64,000 nt of DNA from Casp-actino8 sp001510455 (GCA_027592035.1 JAQCIK010000004.1:66857-130856); one strand, 5' to 3'. Positions 7,754 to 16,722 are shown, counted from the first letter of the stretch. Numbers and translations are program-made. Notes: a model not told the origin generated them from the letters alone.

Positions 7754-9700
7754 ATGACATCCCTCTGGACGCGGGTCGAACCGTTGTTGGCGAGGGTGCG
7801 CAAACCAGCCCGCTACATCGGGTGCGAGGACGGGGCCATCGAGCCTCGTCATGGTCCGGGCAAAGTCGCCTGGCTTCTCGCTTATCCCGATGTGTACGAA
7901 GTCGGCCTACCGAATCAAGGGCTTCAGATCCTCTACGAGATCCTGAACGAGCGCGCCGACGCCGTCGCCGAGCGTACGTACGCGCCGTGGGTCGATCTCG
8001 AAGCGCTCATGAGGGAGCGATCGATTCCCCTGTTCTCTGTCGACACGCACCGGGCGGCGGGCGACTTCGACGTGATCGCGTTCAATTTGTCGGCGGAACT
8101 CGTCTACACGAACGTCCTCAACATGATCGATCTGGCGGGTGTGCCGATTCACGCTGCTCGTCGGCGCCCTGACGATCCCCTCGTGATCGTCGGCGGCCAT
8201 GCGGCGTTCAACCCCGAACCACTGGCCGACTTCATCGACGTCGCCGTTCTCGGTGAGGGAGAAGAGGTGGTGAGCGAGATCACCGAGGTCGTCCGTGAAT
8301 GGAAGGCCTCGGGTCGCACCGAAGGTTCTCGGGAGGCCGTCCTTCGCGCCCTGTCGAAGATCCCTGGGGTCTACGTGCCGTCGATGTACGAGGTCGAGTA
8401 CGAGCGCGAGCGCACGGTGTCGGTCACCCCTAGGTACACGGACGTCCCGTCGACAGTGGTCAAGCGGACGGTTTCCGATCTCGCGCAGTGGGACTATCCG
8501 CGTCGCCCCCTCGCTCCGCTCACCGAGGTGGTTCACGATCGATTGGCCGTCGAGGTCTTTCGAGGTTGCACCCGTGGGTGTCGCTTCTGTCAGGCGGGCA
8601 TGATCACCCGTCCGGTCCGGGAACGCCCGGCCGAACAGGTTCGCACGATGATCACTCGCGGCCTTGAGCGCACGGGCTACAACGAGGTGTCGCTCACGTC
8701 GTTGTCGACCGCCGACTTCAGCGGCGTCGAGAACGTGGTGTCGTCGATCGTTCCCGACCCCACCGCATGTGGAGCCCCGACGGTGAGCCTCCCGTCGCTT
8801 CGTGTCGATGCCTTCACCGTCGGCCTGGCCGCTCAGGTCGCGAGTGGCCGACGTAGCGGGCTCACGTTCGCTCCCGAAGCGGGCACGTGGCGTCTTCGAA
8901 CGGTGATCAACAAGTTGATCACCGAAGCCGATCTCTACGGGGCCGTGGAATCGGCTTACGCCAACGGGTGGTCCCGCATGAAGTTGTACTTCCTCACCGG
9001 CTTACCCACCGAAACCGACGACGACACTCGTGGTATCGCCGAATTGGCCGCTGGTTGTGTGGCGATCGGCAAGAAGTACACGCCACGGGCCAACGTGACG
9101 GTCAGCCTCGGCGGTTTCGTCCCGAAGGCTCATACGCCGTTCCAGTGGTTCGGCCAGAACGGGGTCGACGAATTGCGTCGCAAGATCGGTGTGGTCCGGT
9201 CGGCGGCGTCGCGAGGAGTTCACGTGAAGTGGCACGATCCGGCGGCGTCTCTTGCCGAAGGTGTGGCGAGTCGAGGTGACCGTCGTGTCGGTCGGGTGAT
9301 CGAGCGAGTCTGGCGCGAAGGTGGAACCTTCCAGGAGTGGTCCGAATACTTCCGGCTCGATCGCTGGACCGATGCGCTGGCGGCCGAAGGTCTCGACGTC
9401 GACTGGTTCACCACCCGCCATCGTGACGAGAGTGAAATTCTTCCCTGGGAGCACCTGAGTGCCGGGTTGCATCGAGACTTCCTGTGGCAGGACTGGCGGT
9501 CCGCCCTCGACGAACATGGCCTTCCCGATTGTCGTTGGACGCCGTGTTACGACTGTGGGGTCTGCACCGGCGACGGGCTCGAACACGTGGTCGCCTCCCC
9601 GGTTCCTCCGGCCGGGGGCAGTCAGGGGACCGGACAGGATCTGTCGATCGGCGGTCGGATCCCCGAAGCGGTTCCGGTTCGTCTGGGGGCGCGGTCGTGA
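7754..9700 (+). CDS. Radical SAM protein, B12-domain type (TIGR03960-like)
   Basis: A 648-residue protein of the family that is usually encoded just upstream of a DUF2344 protein and RNase E/G. The N-terminal part resembles a cobalamin-binding-like fold (YPDVYEVGLPNQGLQILY), and the central radical SAM domain binds a [4Fe-4S] cluster through C272, C276 and C279 in FRGCTRGCRFCQAG. A Cys-rich C-terminal segment (TPCYDCGVC) may hold a further metal site. The chemical reaction is not established for this family as far as I know; the conserved linkage to ribonuclease and ribosomal protein genes suggests RNA or ribosome modification. The stop overlaps the next start as GTGA. Confidence 0.88.
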   Translation: MTSLWTRVEPLLARVRKPARYIGCEDGAIEPRHGPGKVAWLLAYPDVYEVGLPNQGLQILYEILNERADAVAERTYAPWVDLEALMRERSIPLFSVDTHRAAGDFDVIAFNLSAELVYTNVLNMIDLAGVPIHAARRRPDDPLVIVGGHAAFNPEPLADFIDVAVLGEGEEVVSEITEVVREWKASGRTEGSREAVLRALSKIPGVYVPSMYEVEYERERTVSVTPRYTDVPSTVVKRTVSDLAQWDYPRRPLAPLTEVVHDRLAVEVFRGCTRGCRFCQAGMITRPVRERPAEQVRTMITRGLERTGYNEVSLTSLSTADFSGVENVVSSIVPDPTACGAPTVSLPSLRVDAFTVGLAAQVASGRRSGLTFAPEAGTWRLRTVINKLITEADLYGAVESAYANGWSRMKLYFLTGLPTETDDDTRGIAELAAGCVAIGKKYTPRANVTVSLGGFVPKAHTPFQWFGQNGVDELRRKIGVVRSAASRGVHVKWHDPAASLAEGVASRGDRRVGRVIERVWREGGTFQEWSEYFRLDRWTDALAAEGLDVDWFTTRHRDESEILPWEHLSAGLHRDFLWQDWRSALDEHGLPDCRWTPCYDCGVCTGDGLEHVVASPVPPAGGSQGTGQDLSIGGRIPEAVPVRLGARS

Positions 9701-10590
9701 AGGTGCGCATTAGTTATCGAAAATTGGGGAAGGTCAGATTCCTCGGTCACCTCGACATGGCTCGCCTCTGGGAGCGAGGTCTCCGCAAGGCTGCGGTTCC
9801 GGTGGCCATGTCGGCCGGATTCACCCCACGGCCCAAGGTCTCGTTCGGACTCGCTCTGCCCACCGGTGCCGAGTCGGTGGTCGAATTGTTCGATGTGACT
9901 CTCGATCCTGGTGTCGATCACGGTGTCGATCACGGTGTCGATCACGGTGTCGATCTCGATATCGATCACGGAGTCGATCACGAACGACTGCAGTCGTCGC
10001 TCTCCGGTGCGATGCCTCCTGGAATCGACGTCCTCGACGTCGATTCCGCCTCCCCGCTGGTGTGGTCTCTTCAAGAGGACGTGACGGCGACGACGTGGGT
10101 CATGGCGATCGACTCGACCACGGAGAACGAGATGTACGACCGTGTATCCGAAGTCGTGGACGCACCCGAGATCTGGATCGAGCGCGAACGCAAAGGGGAG
10201 CGTCGACGTGACGACGTCCGCCCCGGAGTTCTCGATCTACGAGTTGTCACCCGTGACAACTGGTCGTCCGCGAGCGAAATCGCCTCGTGGGCCGATGATG
10301 TCGCACGTCTCTCATCCAACGTTCAGTTCGTCGAAGCGACTCTCACGACCTCTGGTCGCGGTGTTCGGCCCACCGAGATGGCCGAAGTACTCCGTCCGGG
10401 AGTCGATCCGTGGGTCACCATGCCTCGGGTCGTCCGGACACATCAATGGATCGGGCGCGACGACGCGCCGCGCGTGTCCGCACGCGCTGGAAAGGACATC
10501 ACCCATGACGAATCACTCGAACGACGGCTCGAACGACTCGAGCAACGACGCGCGCCCGAACCCGCCGGTCGAACCGGCACGGTCCACTGA
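9697..10590 (+). CDS. DUF2344 radical-SAM-linked protein with a VDHG repeat
   Basis: Partner of the preceding radical SAM protein (DUF2344/TIGR03936 family). The GTG at 9697 overlaps the upstream stop as GTGA and gives the family's usual first residues, KVRISYRKLGKVRFLGHLD. The middle of the 297-residue protein has an insertion of six four-residue units (VDHG-like, residues 73-96) encoded by a 12-bp minisatellite. The last 86 nt overlap the RNase E/G start in another frame. No catalytic motif is recognisable; the function is unknown, probably substrate binding for the radical SAM enzyme. Confidence 0.85.
   Translation: MKVRISYRKLGKVRFLGHLDMARLWERGLRKAAVPVAMSAGFTPRPKVSFGLALPTGAESVVELFDVTLDPGVDHGVDHGVDHGVDLDIDHGVDHERLQSSLSGAMPPGIDVLDVDSASPLVWSLQEDVTATTWVMAIDSTTENEMYDRVSEVVDAPEIWIERERKGERRRDDVRPGVLDLRVVTRDNWSSASEIASWADDVARLSSNVQFVEATLTTSGRGVRPTEMAEVLRPGVDPWVTMPRVVRTHQWIGRDDAPRVSARAGKDITHDESLERRLERLEQRRAPEPAGRTGTVH
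9913..9984 (+). repeat. 12-bp minisatellite inside the DUF2344 gene
   Basis: Six tandem units of GTCGATCACGGT: three identical, three with one to three changes. The period is a multiple of three, so the frame is kept and the product gains VDHG repeats rich in Asp and His. Confidence 0.93.
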
Positions 10591-12397
10591 CGCAACCAAT
10601 TCCTCGAACGAGTCGAACTCGTCGGCCGACTCGAACGGATCAGCTGACTCGAACGGCGCAGCCGTCGGATCGCGTCCGACCGGAGACGCCGCCCGCAAGA
10701 AGCGTCGTCGTGGATCGCGTGGTGGGCGCAATCGCTCACGCTCGGGACGGCCGAGCGACGGTGCGGCCGGTGAAAGCGGCCGTTCGTCGTCCGATGGCGA
10801 CATCGAGCTTCCCGAACGAGCCAGTGAGGGTCGACCCGATGCCGAAGCCGGATCGGAAGCCGTGGTTCGTCGACCTCGAATCGGTGACACTCGGCCGGCT
10901 CCTCCGGCCACCAAACCGTCGGTCACGATGCCGGGTGGCGCGCGCGCTGGTGGCGCGAAGCCGAAGCGTAACGGTGGTGGTGGCGCCTCGGCGGGTTCGA
11001 ACGCGGGGGCGAGCGGCGACGGCGGAGGTCGACGCCGTCGTCGAGGTGGACGCAGTCGCGGATCGGGTGAAGGCCGCCCCTCCGATGGCGGGGTGATCGA
11101 ACGCCGTCGCGGCCAAGAGCGCGACGGTCGGCCCATCGGCCGGTACTTCATGTGCGTTCAGGTCCGGCCGAACCTCACCCAAGTGGGGGTGCTCGAAGGA
11201 CGAAGCCTGCTCGAGCACTACGTCAGCCGACCGGCCGACGACGTGTCGCAGATCCACGGCAACATCTACGTGGGGCGGGTCCAGAACGTGTTGCCGGGTA
11301 TGGAGGCCGCTTTCGTCGACATCGCCACACCGAAGAACGCCGTTCTGTACCGCGGTGACGTTCAATATGACGCCGAGGACATCGTCGACAGTCAGCCGCG
11401 AATCGAGAACATTCTGAAGGCCAAGCAGTTGATCGTGTGTCAGGTCACCAAGAACCCGATCGGAGTGAAGGGAGCGCGCCTGACTCAAGAGGTCTCGCTC
11501 CCCGGACGCTTCGTGGTTCTCATCCCCAACTCGAAGACCTACGGAATCTCCAAGCGACTGCCCGACGACGAACGTAAACGACTCCGGAGCATTCTCGATC
11601 GGGTCAAGCCGGCCGAGCACGGGCTCATTGTTCGGACGGCGGCCGAAGCGGCGACCGAACACGAACTGAGAGCCGACATGACACGTCTCGTCGAGCAGTG
11701 GAACCAGATCGAGGAGAAGGCTCGAAAGGCCAACGGCCCGACCCTTTTGTACCGCGAACCTCCGCTGGCCGTTCGGGTGATTCGCGAAGAGTTCAATGCC
11801 GAATATCGGGGCGTCACCATCGACGATCGCCAACTCTTCGAAGACGTTCGGTCCTACGTGGAGGATTTCAATCCCGAATTGGCCGATCGCGTCGAATACT
11901 TCGATCCGGAGACCGAGTCCCTGCCACTGTTCGAGCACTATCGAGTGCACGAACAGTTGCACAAGGCCCTCGACCGCAAGGTGTGGCTGCCGTCGGGCGG
12001 TTCTCTCATCATCGAGCACACCGAGGCTCTGACGGTGATCGACGTGAACACCGGCCGCAACGTCGGAACCTCCAACCTCGAATCGACCGTGTTCCAGAAC
12101 AATCTGGAGGCGGCCGAGGAAATCGCCCGCCAACTCCGGCTGCGCGACATCGGTGGAATCATCGTCATCGACTTCATCGACATGGAGATCAAGGACAATC
12201 GAAAGAAGGTCGTGGATGCCTTCCGATCGGCCCTGGCCCGGGACAAGACCCGGACTCAGGTGTTCGACATCTCCGAGCTCGGACTGGTGGAGATGACTCG
12301 CAAACGGATCGGAGAAGGCCTGCTCACGGCCTTCGCCGACCCCTGCGAGATCTGCCATGGGCGTGGCGTCGTGGTCGACCACGATCTCTTGGCCTGA
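10505..12397 (+). CDS. rng: Ribonuclease E/G family endoribonuclease
   Basis: Single-strand endoribonuclease for rRNA maturation and mRNA turnover. The ATG at 10505 has a good ribosome-binding site (GGAAAGGA at 10489-10496) although it overlaps the upstream gene by 86 nt. Residues 1-213 are low-complexity: first Ser/Asn/Asp, then Arg/Gly-rich. The catalytic core begins at Tyr214 with an S1-like domain (VGVLEGRSLLEHYVS). The metal-binding aspartates are D513 (in IDVNTGR) and D556 (in VIDFIDM), with the same spacing as D303 and D346 of E. coli RNase E. A CEICHGRG motif near the end corresponds to the zinc link. There is no long C-terminal scaffold, so it is rng-like in domain content; rne is an equally acceptable name. 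The length is 630 residues. Confidence 0.92.
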   Translation: MTNHSNDGSNDSSNDARPNPPVEPARSTDATNSSNESNSSADSNGSADSNGAAVGSRPTGDAARKKRRRGSRGGRNRSRSGRPSDGAAGESGRSSSDGDIELPERASEGRPDAEAGSEAVVRRPRIGDTRPAPPATKPSVTMPGGARAGGAKPKRNGGGGASAGSNAGASGDGGGRRRRRGGRSRGSGEGRPSDGGVIERRRGQERDGRPIGRYFMCVQVRPNLTQVGVLEGRSLLEHYVSRPADDVSQIHGNIYVGRVQNVLPGMEAAFVDIATPKNAVLYRGDVQYDAEDIVDSQPRIENILKAKQLIVCQVTKNPIGVKGARLTQEVSLPGRFVVLIPNSKTYGISKRLPDDERKRLRSILDRVKPAEHGLIVRTAAEAATEHELRADMTRLVEQWNQIEEKARKANGPTLLYREPPLAVRVIREEFNAEYRGVTIDDRQLFEDVRSYVEDFNPELADRVEYFDPETESLPLFEHYRVHEQLHKALDRKVWLPSGGSLIIEHTEALTVIDVNTGRNVGTSNLESTVFQNNLEAAEEIARQLRLRDIGGIIVIDFIDMEIKDNRKKVVDAFRSALARDKTRTQVFDISELGLVEMTRKRIGEGLLTAFADPCEICHGRGVVVDHDLLA

Positions 12398-12400
12398 AAT

Positions 12401-12413
12401 CCCCGGCTCGGGG
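12401..12413 (+). other. Small GC hairpin between RNase E/G and rplU
   Basis: CCCCG, a three-base loop and CGGGG form a perfect stem just after the RNase stop. There is no U-run, so it is not a classical intrinsic terminator. It may stabilise a 3' end or attenuate read-through into rplU. Confidence 0.4.
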
Positions 12414-12437
12414 AGTGGGCCGGGCCGTTCGGCCAGG

Positions 12438-12443
12438 TAGTGT
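12438..12443 (+). promoter_or_regulatory. -10 box of rplU-rpmA
   Basis: TAGTGT is 11 nt before the rplU ATG, giving a leader of only a few bases if initiation occurs 6-7 nt downstream. Inferred from the window-wide TANNNT pattern. Confidence 0.45.
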
Positions 12444-12454
12444 CGTCAATCGCT

Positions 12455-12766
12455 ATGTACGCAGTCATCGCTACCGGAGGCAAGCAGGTCCGTGTGACCA
12501 AGGGGCAGCAGGTGCATGTCGAATTGCTCGGGGCCGATCAGGGCTCCGACGTCGACTTCACCCCGGTTCTCCTGGTCGACGGCGACACCGTCCTCGCCAC
12601 ACCCGACCAACTCGCCTCGGCCAAGGTGCAGGGCCGCATCGTCGGCACCGCCACCGGCCCGAAGATCAACGGCTTCACGTACAAGCGTCGTACCAACCAG
12701 CGTCGTCGGTACGGACATCGTCAGAAGTATCAGGTCGTCGAGATCACCTCGATCGCGAAAGGCTGA
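12455..12766 (+). CDS. rplU: 50S ribosomal protein L21
   Basis: Large-subunit protein that binds 23S rRNA. The ATG at 12455 gives MYAVIATGGKQVRV, the conserved family N-terminus, and 103 residues, the usual length; a GTG 15 nt upstream is inside the spacer after the -10 box and is rejected. The KINGFTYKRRTNQRRRYGHRQ stretch near the C-terminus is the L21 signature. It is followed after 3 nt by rpmA, the standard pairing. Confidence 0.97.
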   Translation: MYAVIATGGKQVRVTKGQQVHVELLGADQGSDVDFTPVLLVDGDTVLATPDQLASAKVQGRIVGTATGPKINGFTYKRRTNQRRRYGHRQKYQVVEITSIAKG

Positions 12767-12769
12767 GTC

Positions 12770-13024
12770 ATGTCGAAGACCAAAGGTGGCGGTTCAACTC
12801 GTAACGGGCGTGACTCGAACGCCCAACGCCTCGGTGTGAAGGTGTTCTCCGGAACGCAGGTCACCGCCGGAACGATCGTCGTTCGTCAGCGTGGAACCAA
12901 GTTCCACCCCGGAAAGAACGTCGGCCGAGGTGGGGACGACACGTTGTTCGCTCTGATCGACGGGGCGGTCAAGTTCGGTGAGCGTCGAGGTCGACGCGTC
13001 GTCGACATTCTTCCCGCCGACTGA
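12770..13024 (+). CDS. rpmA: 50S ribosomal protein L27
   Basis: Large-subunit protein near the peptidyl-transferase centre. The 84 residues show the family signature GGGSTRNGRDSNAQRLGVK and FHPGKNVGRGGDDTLFA. It follows rplU closely and precedes, as often seen, the obgE region. Here a minus-strand gene has been placed between rpmA and obgE; the two coding ends are only 13 nt apart. Confidence 0.97.
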   Translation: MSKTKGGGSTRNGRDSNAQRLGVKVFSGTQVTAGTIVVRQRGTKFHPGKNVGRGGDDTLFALIDGAVKFGERRGRRVVDILPAD

Positions 13025-13037
13025 GGTACACGACGTC

Positions 13038-14207
13038 TCAGATGTCGAACCCGCGTGGCAACTTTTGCAGCGGGTAGTCGAGCAGAGTGATTCCTTGTCG
13101 ACAGGCGAATCGGTCGGTCATCCCGGCCACGTAAGAAACAGCCGCCGACACCGACTCTGGTGACCCCGGGGCGAGATCGACGGCATCGGGGAGCAGATGT
13201 GGCACGTCGATGTAGTGGTCGACGAGTGCCCGCAGCAGGTCGACGACCCGGGCCGCCTGATCTCGGCTCGCCGACCGGAGATACACCTCGTCGTAGTTGA
13301 AGCGACGAAAAGACGCCAGGGCTTCGGCCACGTCGGGCTCCATTCCGATGCGACCGGTGGTGGCGGTGGCGCCGATCATCGATCGGATGAAGGCGCTCAA
13401 CTGGCTCTGGCGGGTCGTGCCACACAACGACCGTACGTTGGCGGGTAGTTCACTCGGATCGACGACTCGCGCCGCCACGGCATCCTCGAAGTCATGACAC
13501 ACGTAGGCGATGCGATCGGCCCAGCTGACGATCTCGCCCTCCGGAGTGGCCGGAGCGGGTCGGCTCCACGAATGATTGCGAATGCCGTCGAGAGTCTCGT
13601 GGCACAAGTTGAGTGGAACGAGGGTGACGTCGGCCCCCCAGACGGCGTGATCGAAACCTCCGTCGACGTAGGGCGACAGAGCATCTTCACTCGCGTGACC
13701 ACCCGGTCCGTGACCACAGTCGTGTCCGAGAGCGATGGCTTCGGTGAGGGCGACATTGAGGCCGAGGGGGCGGGCGACCGACACGGCGACTTGGGCGACC
13801 TCGAGGGCATGCGTCAGTCGAGTTCGTTGATGGTCGTCGGGGAAGACGAACACCTGGGTCTTTCCGGCCAGACGCCGGAACGACGTGGCGTGCAGGATTC
13901 GATCGCGGTCGCGTTCGAAGCAGGTGCGAAAAGGATCGGCCTCCTCGGTGATGGCGCGACGTCCGGCTCCGGTCGATCGGGTGGCGAGTCGGGCCAATTG
14001 GCTGTCGAGCAGATCTTCGCGCGTCTGTCGATCGATGGCTCGGGCCTCTCCGCTGCCGGCCCACGAGTCAGTGTGGGCGACGACGATGGAATCGGACGGA
14101 TTCCCGGCCATGGTGCTCGCCCAGCGTTCGGCCCGCTCGGCGAGATCGTCGCGAGCGACGTCACCAGAGTCGTCCGGGAAGGCTTCTCGTGAATCGTCAC
14201 TCGTCAC
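13038..14207 (-). CDS. dGTPase-like HD-domain dNTP triphosphohydrolase
   Basis: Probably hydrolyses dNTPs to deoxynucleosides and triphosphate. The HD motif is visible as H133 in RTRLTHALEVAQ and H162-D163 in ALGHDCGHGPGGHASE, the typical arrangement of the dGTPase family, followed by HETLDGIRNHSW and VSWADRIAYVCHDFEDA. I choose the GTG at 14207 (389 residues) because a TAACCT -10 box sits 7 nt upstream and because longer starts would run into obgE. Divergent from obgE with only 58 nt between. In many actinobacteria such a gene is found near dnaG instead; here the context gives no further clue to substrate. Confidence 0.87.
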   Translation of the reverse strand: MTSDDSREAFPDDSGDVARDDLAERAERWASTMAGNPSDSIVVAHTDSWAGSGEARAIDRQTREDLLDSQLARLATRSTGAGRRAITEEADPFRTCFERDRDRILHATSFRRLAGKTQVFVFPDDHQRTRLTHALEVAQVAVSVARPLGLNVALTEAIALGHDCGHGPGGHASEDALSPYVDGGFDHAVWGADVTLVPLNLCHETLDGIRNHSWSRPAPATPEGEIVSWADRIAYVCHDFEDAVAARVVDPSELPANVRSLCGTTRQSQLSAFIRSMIGATATTGRIGMEPDVAEALASFRRFNYDEVYLRSASRDQAARVVDLLRALVDHYIDVPHLLPDAVDLAPGSPESVSAAVSYVAGMTDRFACRQGITLLDYPLQKLPRGFDI

Positions 14208-14214
14208 GGGGCCC

Positions 14215-14220
14215 AGGTTA
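14215..14220 (-). promoter_or_regulatory. -10 box of the dGTPase-like gene
   Basis: On the minus strand TAACCT is followed after 7 nt by the GTG start. It forms a back-to-back pair with the obgE element at 14251-14256. Confidence 0.45.
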
Positions 14221-14250
14221 CGACGGGGGTGTGCTGGTCGTTCGGGCCAG

Positions 14251-14256
14251 TAACTT
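14251..14256 (+). promoter_or_regulatory. -10 box of obgE
   Basis: TAACTT is 9 nt before the obgE ATG. No clear -35 box is seen at 17 nt upstream and no Shine-Dalgarno sequence is present. Confidence 0.45.
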
Positions 14257-14265
14257 GAGAATCTC

Positions 14266-15516
14266 ATGAGCCAGTTCGTCGACGAGTGCCAATTGAACGT
14301 GCGCGCCGGCGACGGTGGGGCTGGCTGCGTCTCGTTTCGTCGTGAGGGTCCGGTGGCCATGGGCGGTCCGAACGGTGGTGACGGCGGGCGCGGAGGTGAC
14401 ATCTGGTTGGTGGCCGATCGCAATGTCGCGTCGCTGCTGGCCTTTCGCGACCACCCGCATCGAAGTGCGGGAAGCGGCGTTCACGGCAAGGGCAAGGATC
14501 TGCACGGGCGGCGCGGCGAGACTCTCGAAGTGACGGTGCCCGAGGGGACGGTCGTTCGCGACATGTACTCCGGAGAGGTCTTGGCCGACCTGGCGAACCA
14601 CGGAGATCGATGGCTGGCGGCTCACGGCGGTCGTGGTGGACGGGGCAATGCCCGCTTCCTCACCAATCGACGACGAGCCCCGAGCTTCGCCGAACAAGGG
14701 GAACACGGTGAAGAACGGTGGTTGAAACTCGAACTCAAACTTCTCGCCGACGTGGCCCTGGTCGGTTTCCCCAATGCCGGAAAGAGCACGTTCATCAGCG
14801 TCATCTCGGCTGCGAAACCCAAGATCGCCGACTATCCCTTCACGACCCTCGAACCCAATCTGGGTGTGGTCCGCTTCGACGACGGTGCTGAGTTCGTGGT
14901 CGCCGACATTCCGGGCCTCATCGAAGGCGCAGCCGAGGGACGCGGCCTCGGTCATCGTTTCCTGCGGCACGTGGAACGAGCCCGAGTCCTCTGCGTTCTC
15001 GTCGACCTGGCGCCGGTCGACGACACGTCCCCCGACGATCAAGTGAGGATTCTTCTCGACGAACTCGGTGAGTACGACCCCGAGCTCTTGACCCGTCCGC
15101 GAGTCGTGGTGGGCACCAAGACCGACATGGCCGATCCCGATCGGGTGGCGGCGTGGGACGGGCCCGTGATCTCGTCGATCACTCGCCAAGGAGTGCGTGA
15201 TTTGGTGGGTCGTCTGGCCTCACTCGTTCACCAGGCTCGAGATGACGAACCCGAGTCCGAAGGACGAGTGATCCTGCGACCGGAGTCGGACGCGGCCTGG
15301 GTCGAAAGGGTCGGGGACAACGAATGGCGCGTTCATGGCCGCAAGGTGCTGCGAGCCGTGCACCTCAACGACGTGACCACTCCAGATGCCCTGTCGTACA
15401 TCGACGAGCGCCTCACCAAGTTGGGGGTTCCGAAACTGCTGTCCCGAGCCGGCGCGACCGAAGGCGACGTGGTCTGGATCGGTTCGTTCTCCTTCGACTA
15501 CCACCGCGACATCTGA
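14266..15516 (+). CDS. obgE: GTPase Obg/CgtA
   Basis: Essential ribosome-associated GTPase acting in 50S assembly and stress control. Three parts are visible in 416 residues: the glycine-rich Obg domain (about 1-158, with GDGGAGCVSFRREG and GGDGGRGGDI), the GTPase domain with P-loop GFPNAGKST, switch TTLEPNLGVV, DIPGLIEGA and TKTD, and a C-terminal OCT domain after about residue 330 (EWRVHGRKVLRAV). Placement after rplU-rpmA and before proB is the common bacterial order. Confidence 0.96.
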   Translation: MSQFVDECQLNVRAGDGGAGCVSFRREGPVAMGGPNGGDGGRGGDIWLVADRNVASLLAFRDHPHRSAGSGVHGKGKDLHGRRGETLEVTVPEGTVVRDMYSGEVLADLANHGDRWLAAHGGRGGRGNARFLTNRRRAPSFAEQGEHGEERWLKLELKLLADVALVGFPNAGKSTFISVISAAKPKIADYPFTTLEPNLGVVRFDDGAEFVVADIPGLIEGAAEGRGLGHRFLRHVERARVLCVLVDLAPVDDTSPDDQVRILLDELGEYDPELLTRPRVVVGTKTDMADPDRVAAWDGPVISSITRQGVRDLVGRLASLVHQARDDEPESEGRVILRPESDAAWVERVGDNEWRVHGRKVLRAVHLNDVTTPDALSYIDERLTKLGVPKLLSRAGATEGDVVWIGSFSFDYHRDI

Positions 15517-15554
15517 CAGGACGAATCCCGACTTCGCTCGTGGCTCGCGTGCCG

Positions 15555-15560
15555 TAACGT
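15555..15560 (+). promoter_or_regulatory. -10 box of proB
   Basis: TAACGT ends 7 nt before the ATG at 15568. It decides the start of proB: the in-frame GTG at 15559 begins inside the hexamer and is therefore unlikely to be used. Confidence 0.5.
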
Positions 15561-15567
15561 GTCGGCG

Positions 15568-16692
15568 ATGTCGAGCGACTCCTCCACTCCGGCGCGCGAG
15601 AGGTCGCGTGTGATCGTGAAGATCGGGACGTCGTCGTTGACCGACGATCACGGGGTGATCTCCCGATCGATGATCGCCTCGGTCTGCCGACAGATCTCCG
15701 AACTTCGTGCCGATGGCCACGATGTCGTGCTGGTGTCATCGGGTGCCGTAGCGGCCGGAGTTTCCGCTCTCGATCTGACCGAGCGTCCGAACGACGTCCA
15801 GACCCTCCAGGCCTTGGCGGCCGTCGGTCAGAGCCGTCTCATGGAGGTGTACAACATCGAGTTCCTCGCCGTCGGGTTGATCGCCGCTCAGGTGCTTCTC
15901 GTGCCGAACGATTTCGTCGATCGACAGCAGTATCTGCACGCGCGGGCGACGCTCGAACGCCTTCTCGAACTCGGATGCGTTCCGGTGGTCAACGAGAACG
16001 ACACCATCGCCGCCGACGAGATTCGATTCGGTGACAACGATCGGATCGCCGCCCTCTTGTCACACCTCCTTCGGGCCGATGTCCTCGTGTTGTTGACCGA
16101 CATCGACGGCCTGTATACAGCCGATCCTCGACGTGATCCCTCGGCCACGCTCGTGGCCGAGGTGGCAGCGGGCGATCCGCTGCTCAGTGTGTCGGCCGGA
16201 GTGACCGGAACCAGTCGGGGGAGCGGTGGCATGGCGTCCAAGATGGCCGCAGCGCGCATTGCGTCGGCCTCCGGCGTTCGCACGGTGATCGCCCGTTCGA
16301 CCATCGATGACGTGGTTCGCCGGGCGGTCGATCGACATGATCTGGTCGGCACCACGTTCTTGGGTTCCGACCGCCATTATTCGGCTCGTCAACTCTGGCT
16401 CGCTCATGCAAGCGAAGTGGTCGGTTCGGTCGTGATCGATGCCGGTGCCGAACGTGCACTCGTCACCGGTAACGGCTCGTTGCTACCGGCTGGAGTCGTG
16501 GGCGTTCGGGGAGAATTCGACGAGGCCGACACGGTCGAAGTGGTCAACGAAGCGGGCCGAGTGGTGGCGCGGGGTGCCGCCACTATGACGTCGGAGCAGG
16601 CTCGTGCGTCACGAGGTCGTCGCACGTCCGATCTCGACGAGGCTTGGCCTCGTGTCGTCGTTCATCGTGACGACATGGTCGTCTTCGGCTGA
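15568..16692 (+). CDS. proB: Glutamate 5-kinase with PUA domain
   Basis: Phosphorylates glutamate to gamma-glutamyl phosphate, the first step of proline synthesis. The amino-acid kinase domain begins RVIVKIGTSSL and has ALAAVGQSRLMEVY, VPVVNENDTIA and LLTDIDGLY. A PUA domain covers about residue 280 onward (GSLLPAGVVGVRGEF), giving the long E. coli-like architecture of 374 residues. The ATG at 15568 is chosen because of the -10 box just upstream. No proA is present in the window. The 3' end faces murJ, 24 nt away. Confidence 0.95.
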   Translation: MSSDSSTPARERSRVIVKIGTSSLTDDHGVISRSMIASVCRQISELRADGHDVVLVSSGAVAAGVSALDLTERPNDVQTLQALAAVGQSRLMEVYNIEFLAVGLIAAQVLLVPNDFVDRQQYLHARATLERLLELGCVPVVNENDTIAADEIRFGDNDRIAALLSHLLRADVLVLLTDIDGLYTADPRRDPSATLVAEVAAGDPLLSVSAGVTGTSRGSGGMASKMAAARIASASGVRTVIARSTIDDVVRRAVDRHDLVGTTFLGSDRHYSARQLWLAHASEVVGSVVIDAGAERALVTGNGSLLPAGVVGVRGEFDEADTVEVVNEAGRVVARGAATMTSEQARASRGRRTSDLDEAWPRVVVHRDDMVVFG

Positions 16693-16708
16693 TCATCGCG
16701 ACTTTCGT

Positions 16709-16722
16709 GAGTGAGCTCACTC
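16709..16722. other. 14-bp perfect palindrome at the proB/murJ convergence
   Basis: GAGTGAGCTCACTC reads the same on both strands and spans the murJ stop codon. It could fold as a 5-bp stem in either transcript, but no U-run follows, so a terminator role is uncertain. Confidence 0.35.

Noticed and set aside
15559..15567. GTG at 15559 as the start of proB
   Set aside because: It begins inside the presumed TAACGT -10 box. The ATG at 15568 fits the leaderless spacing of neighbouring genes.
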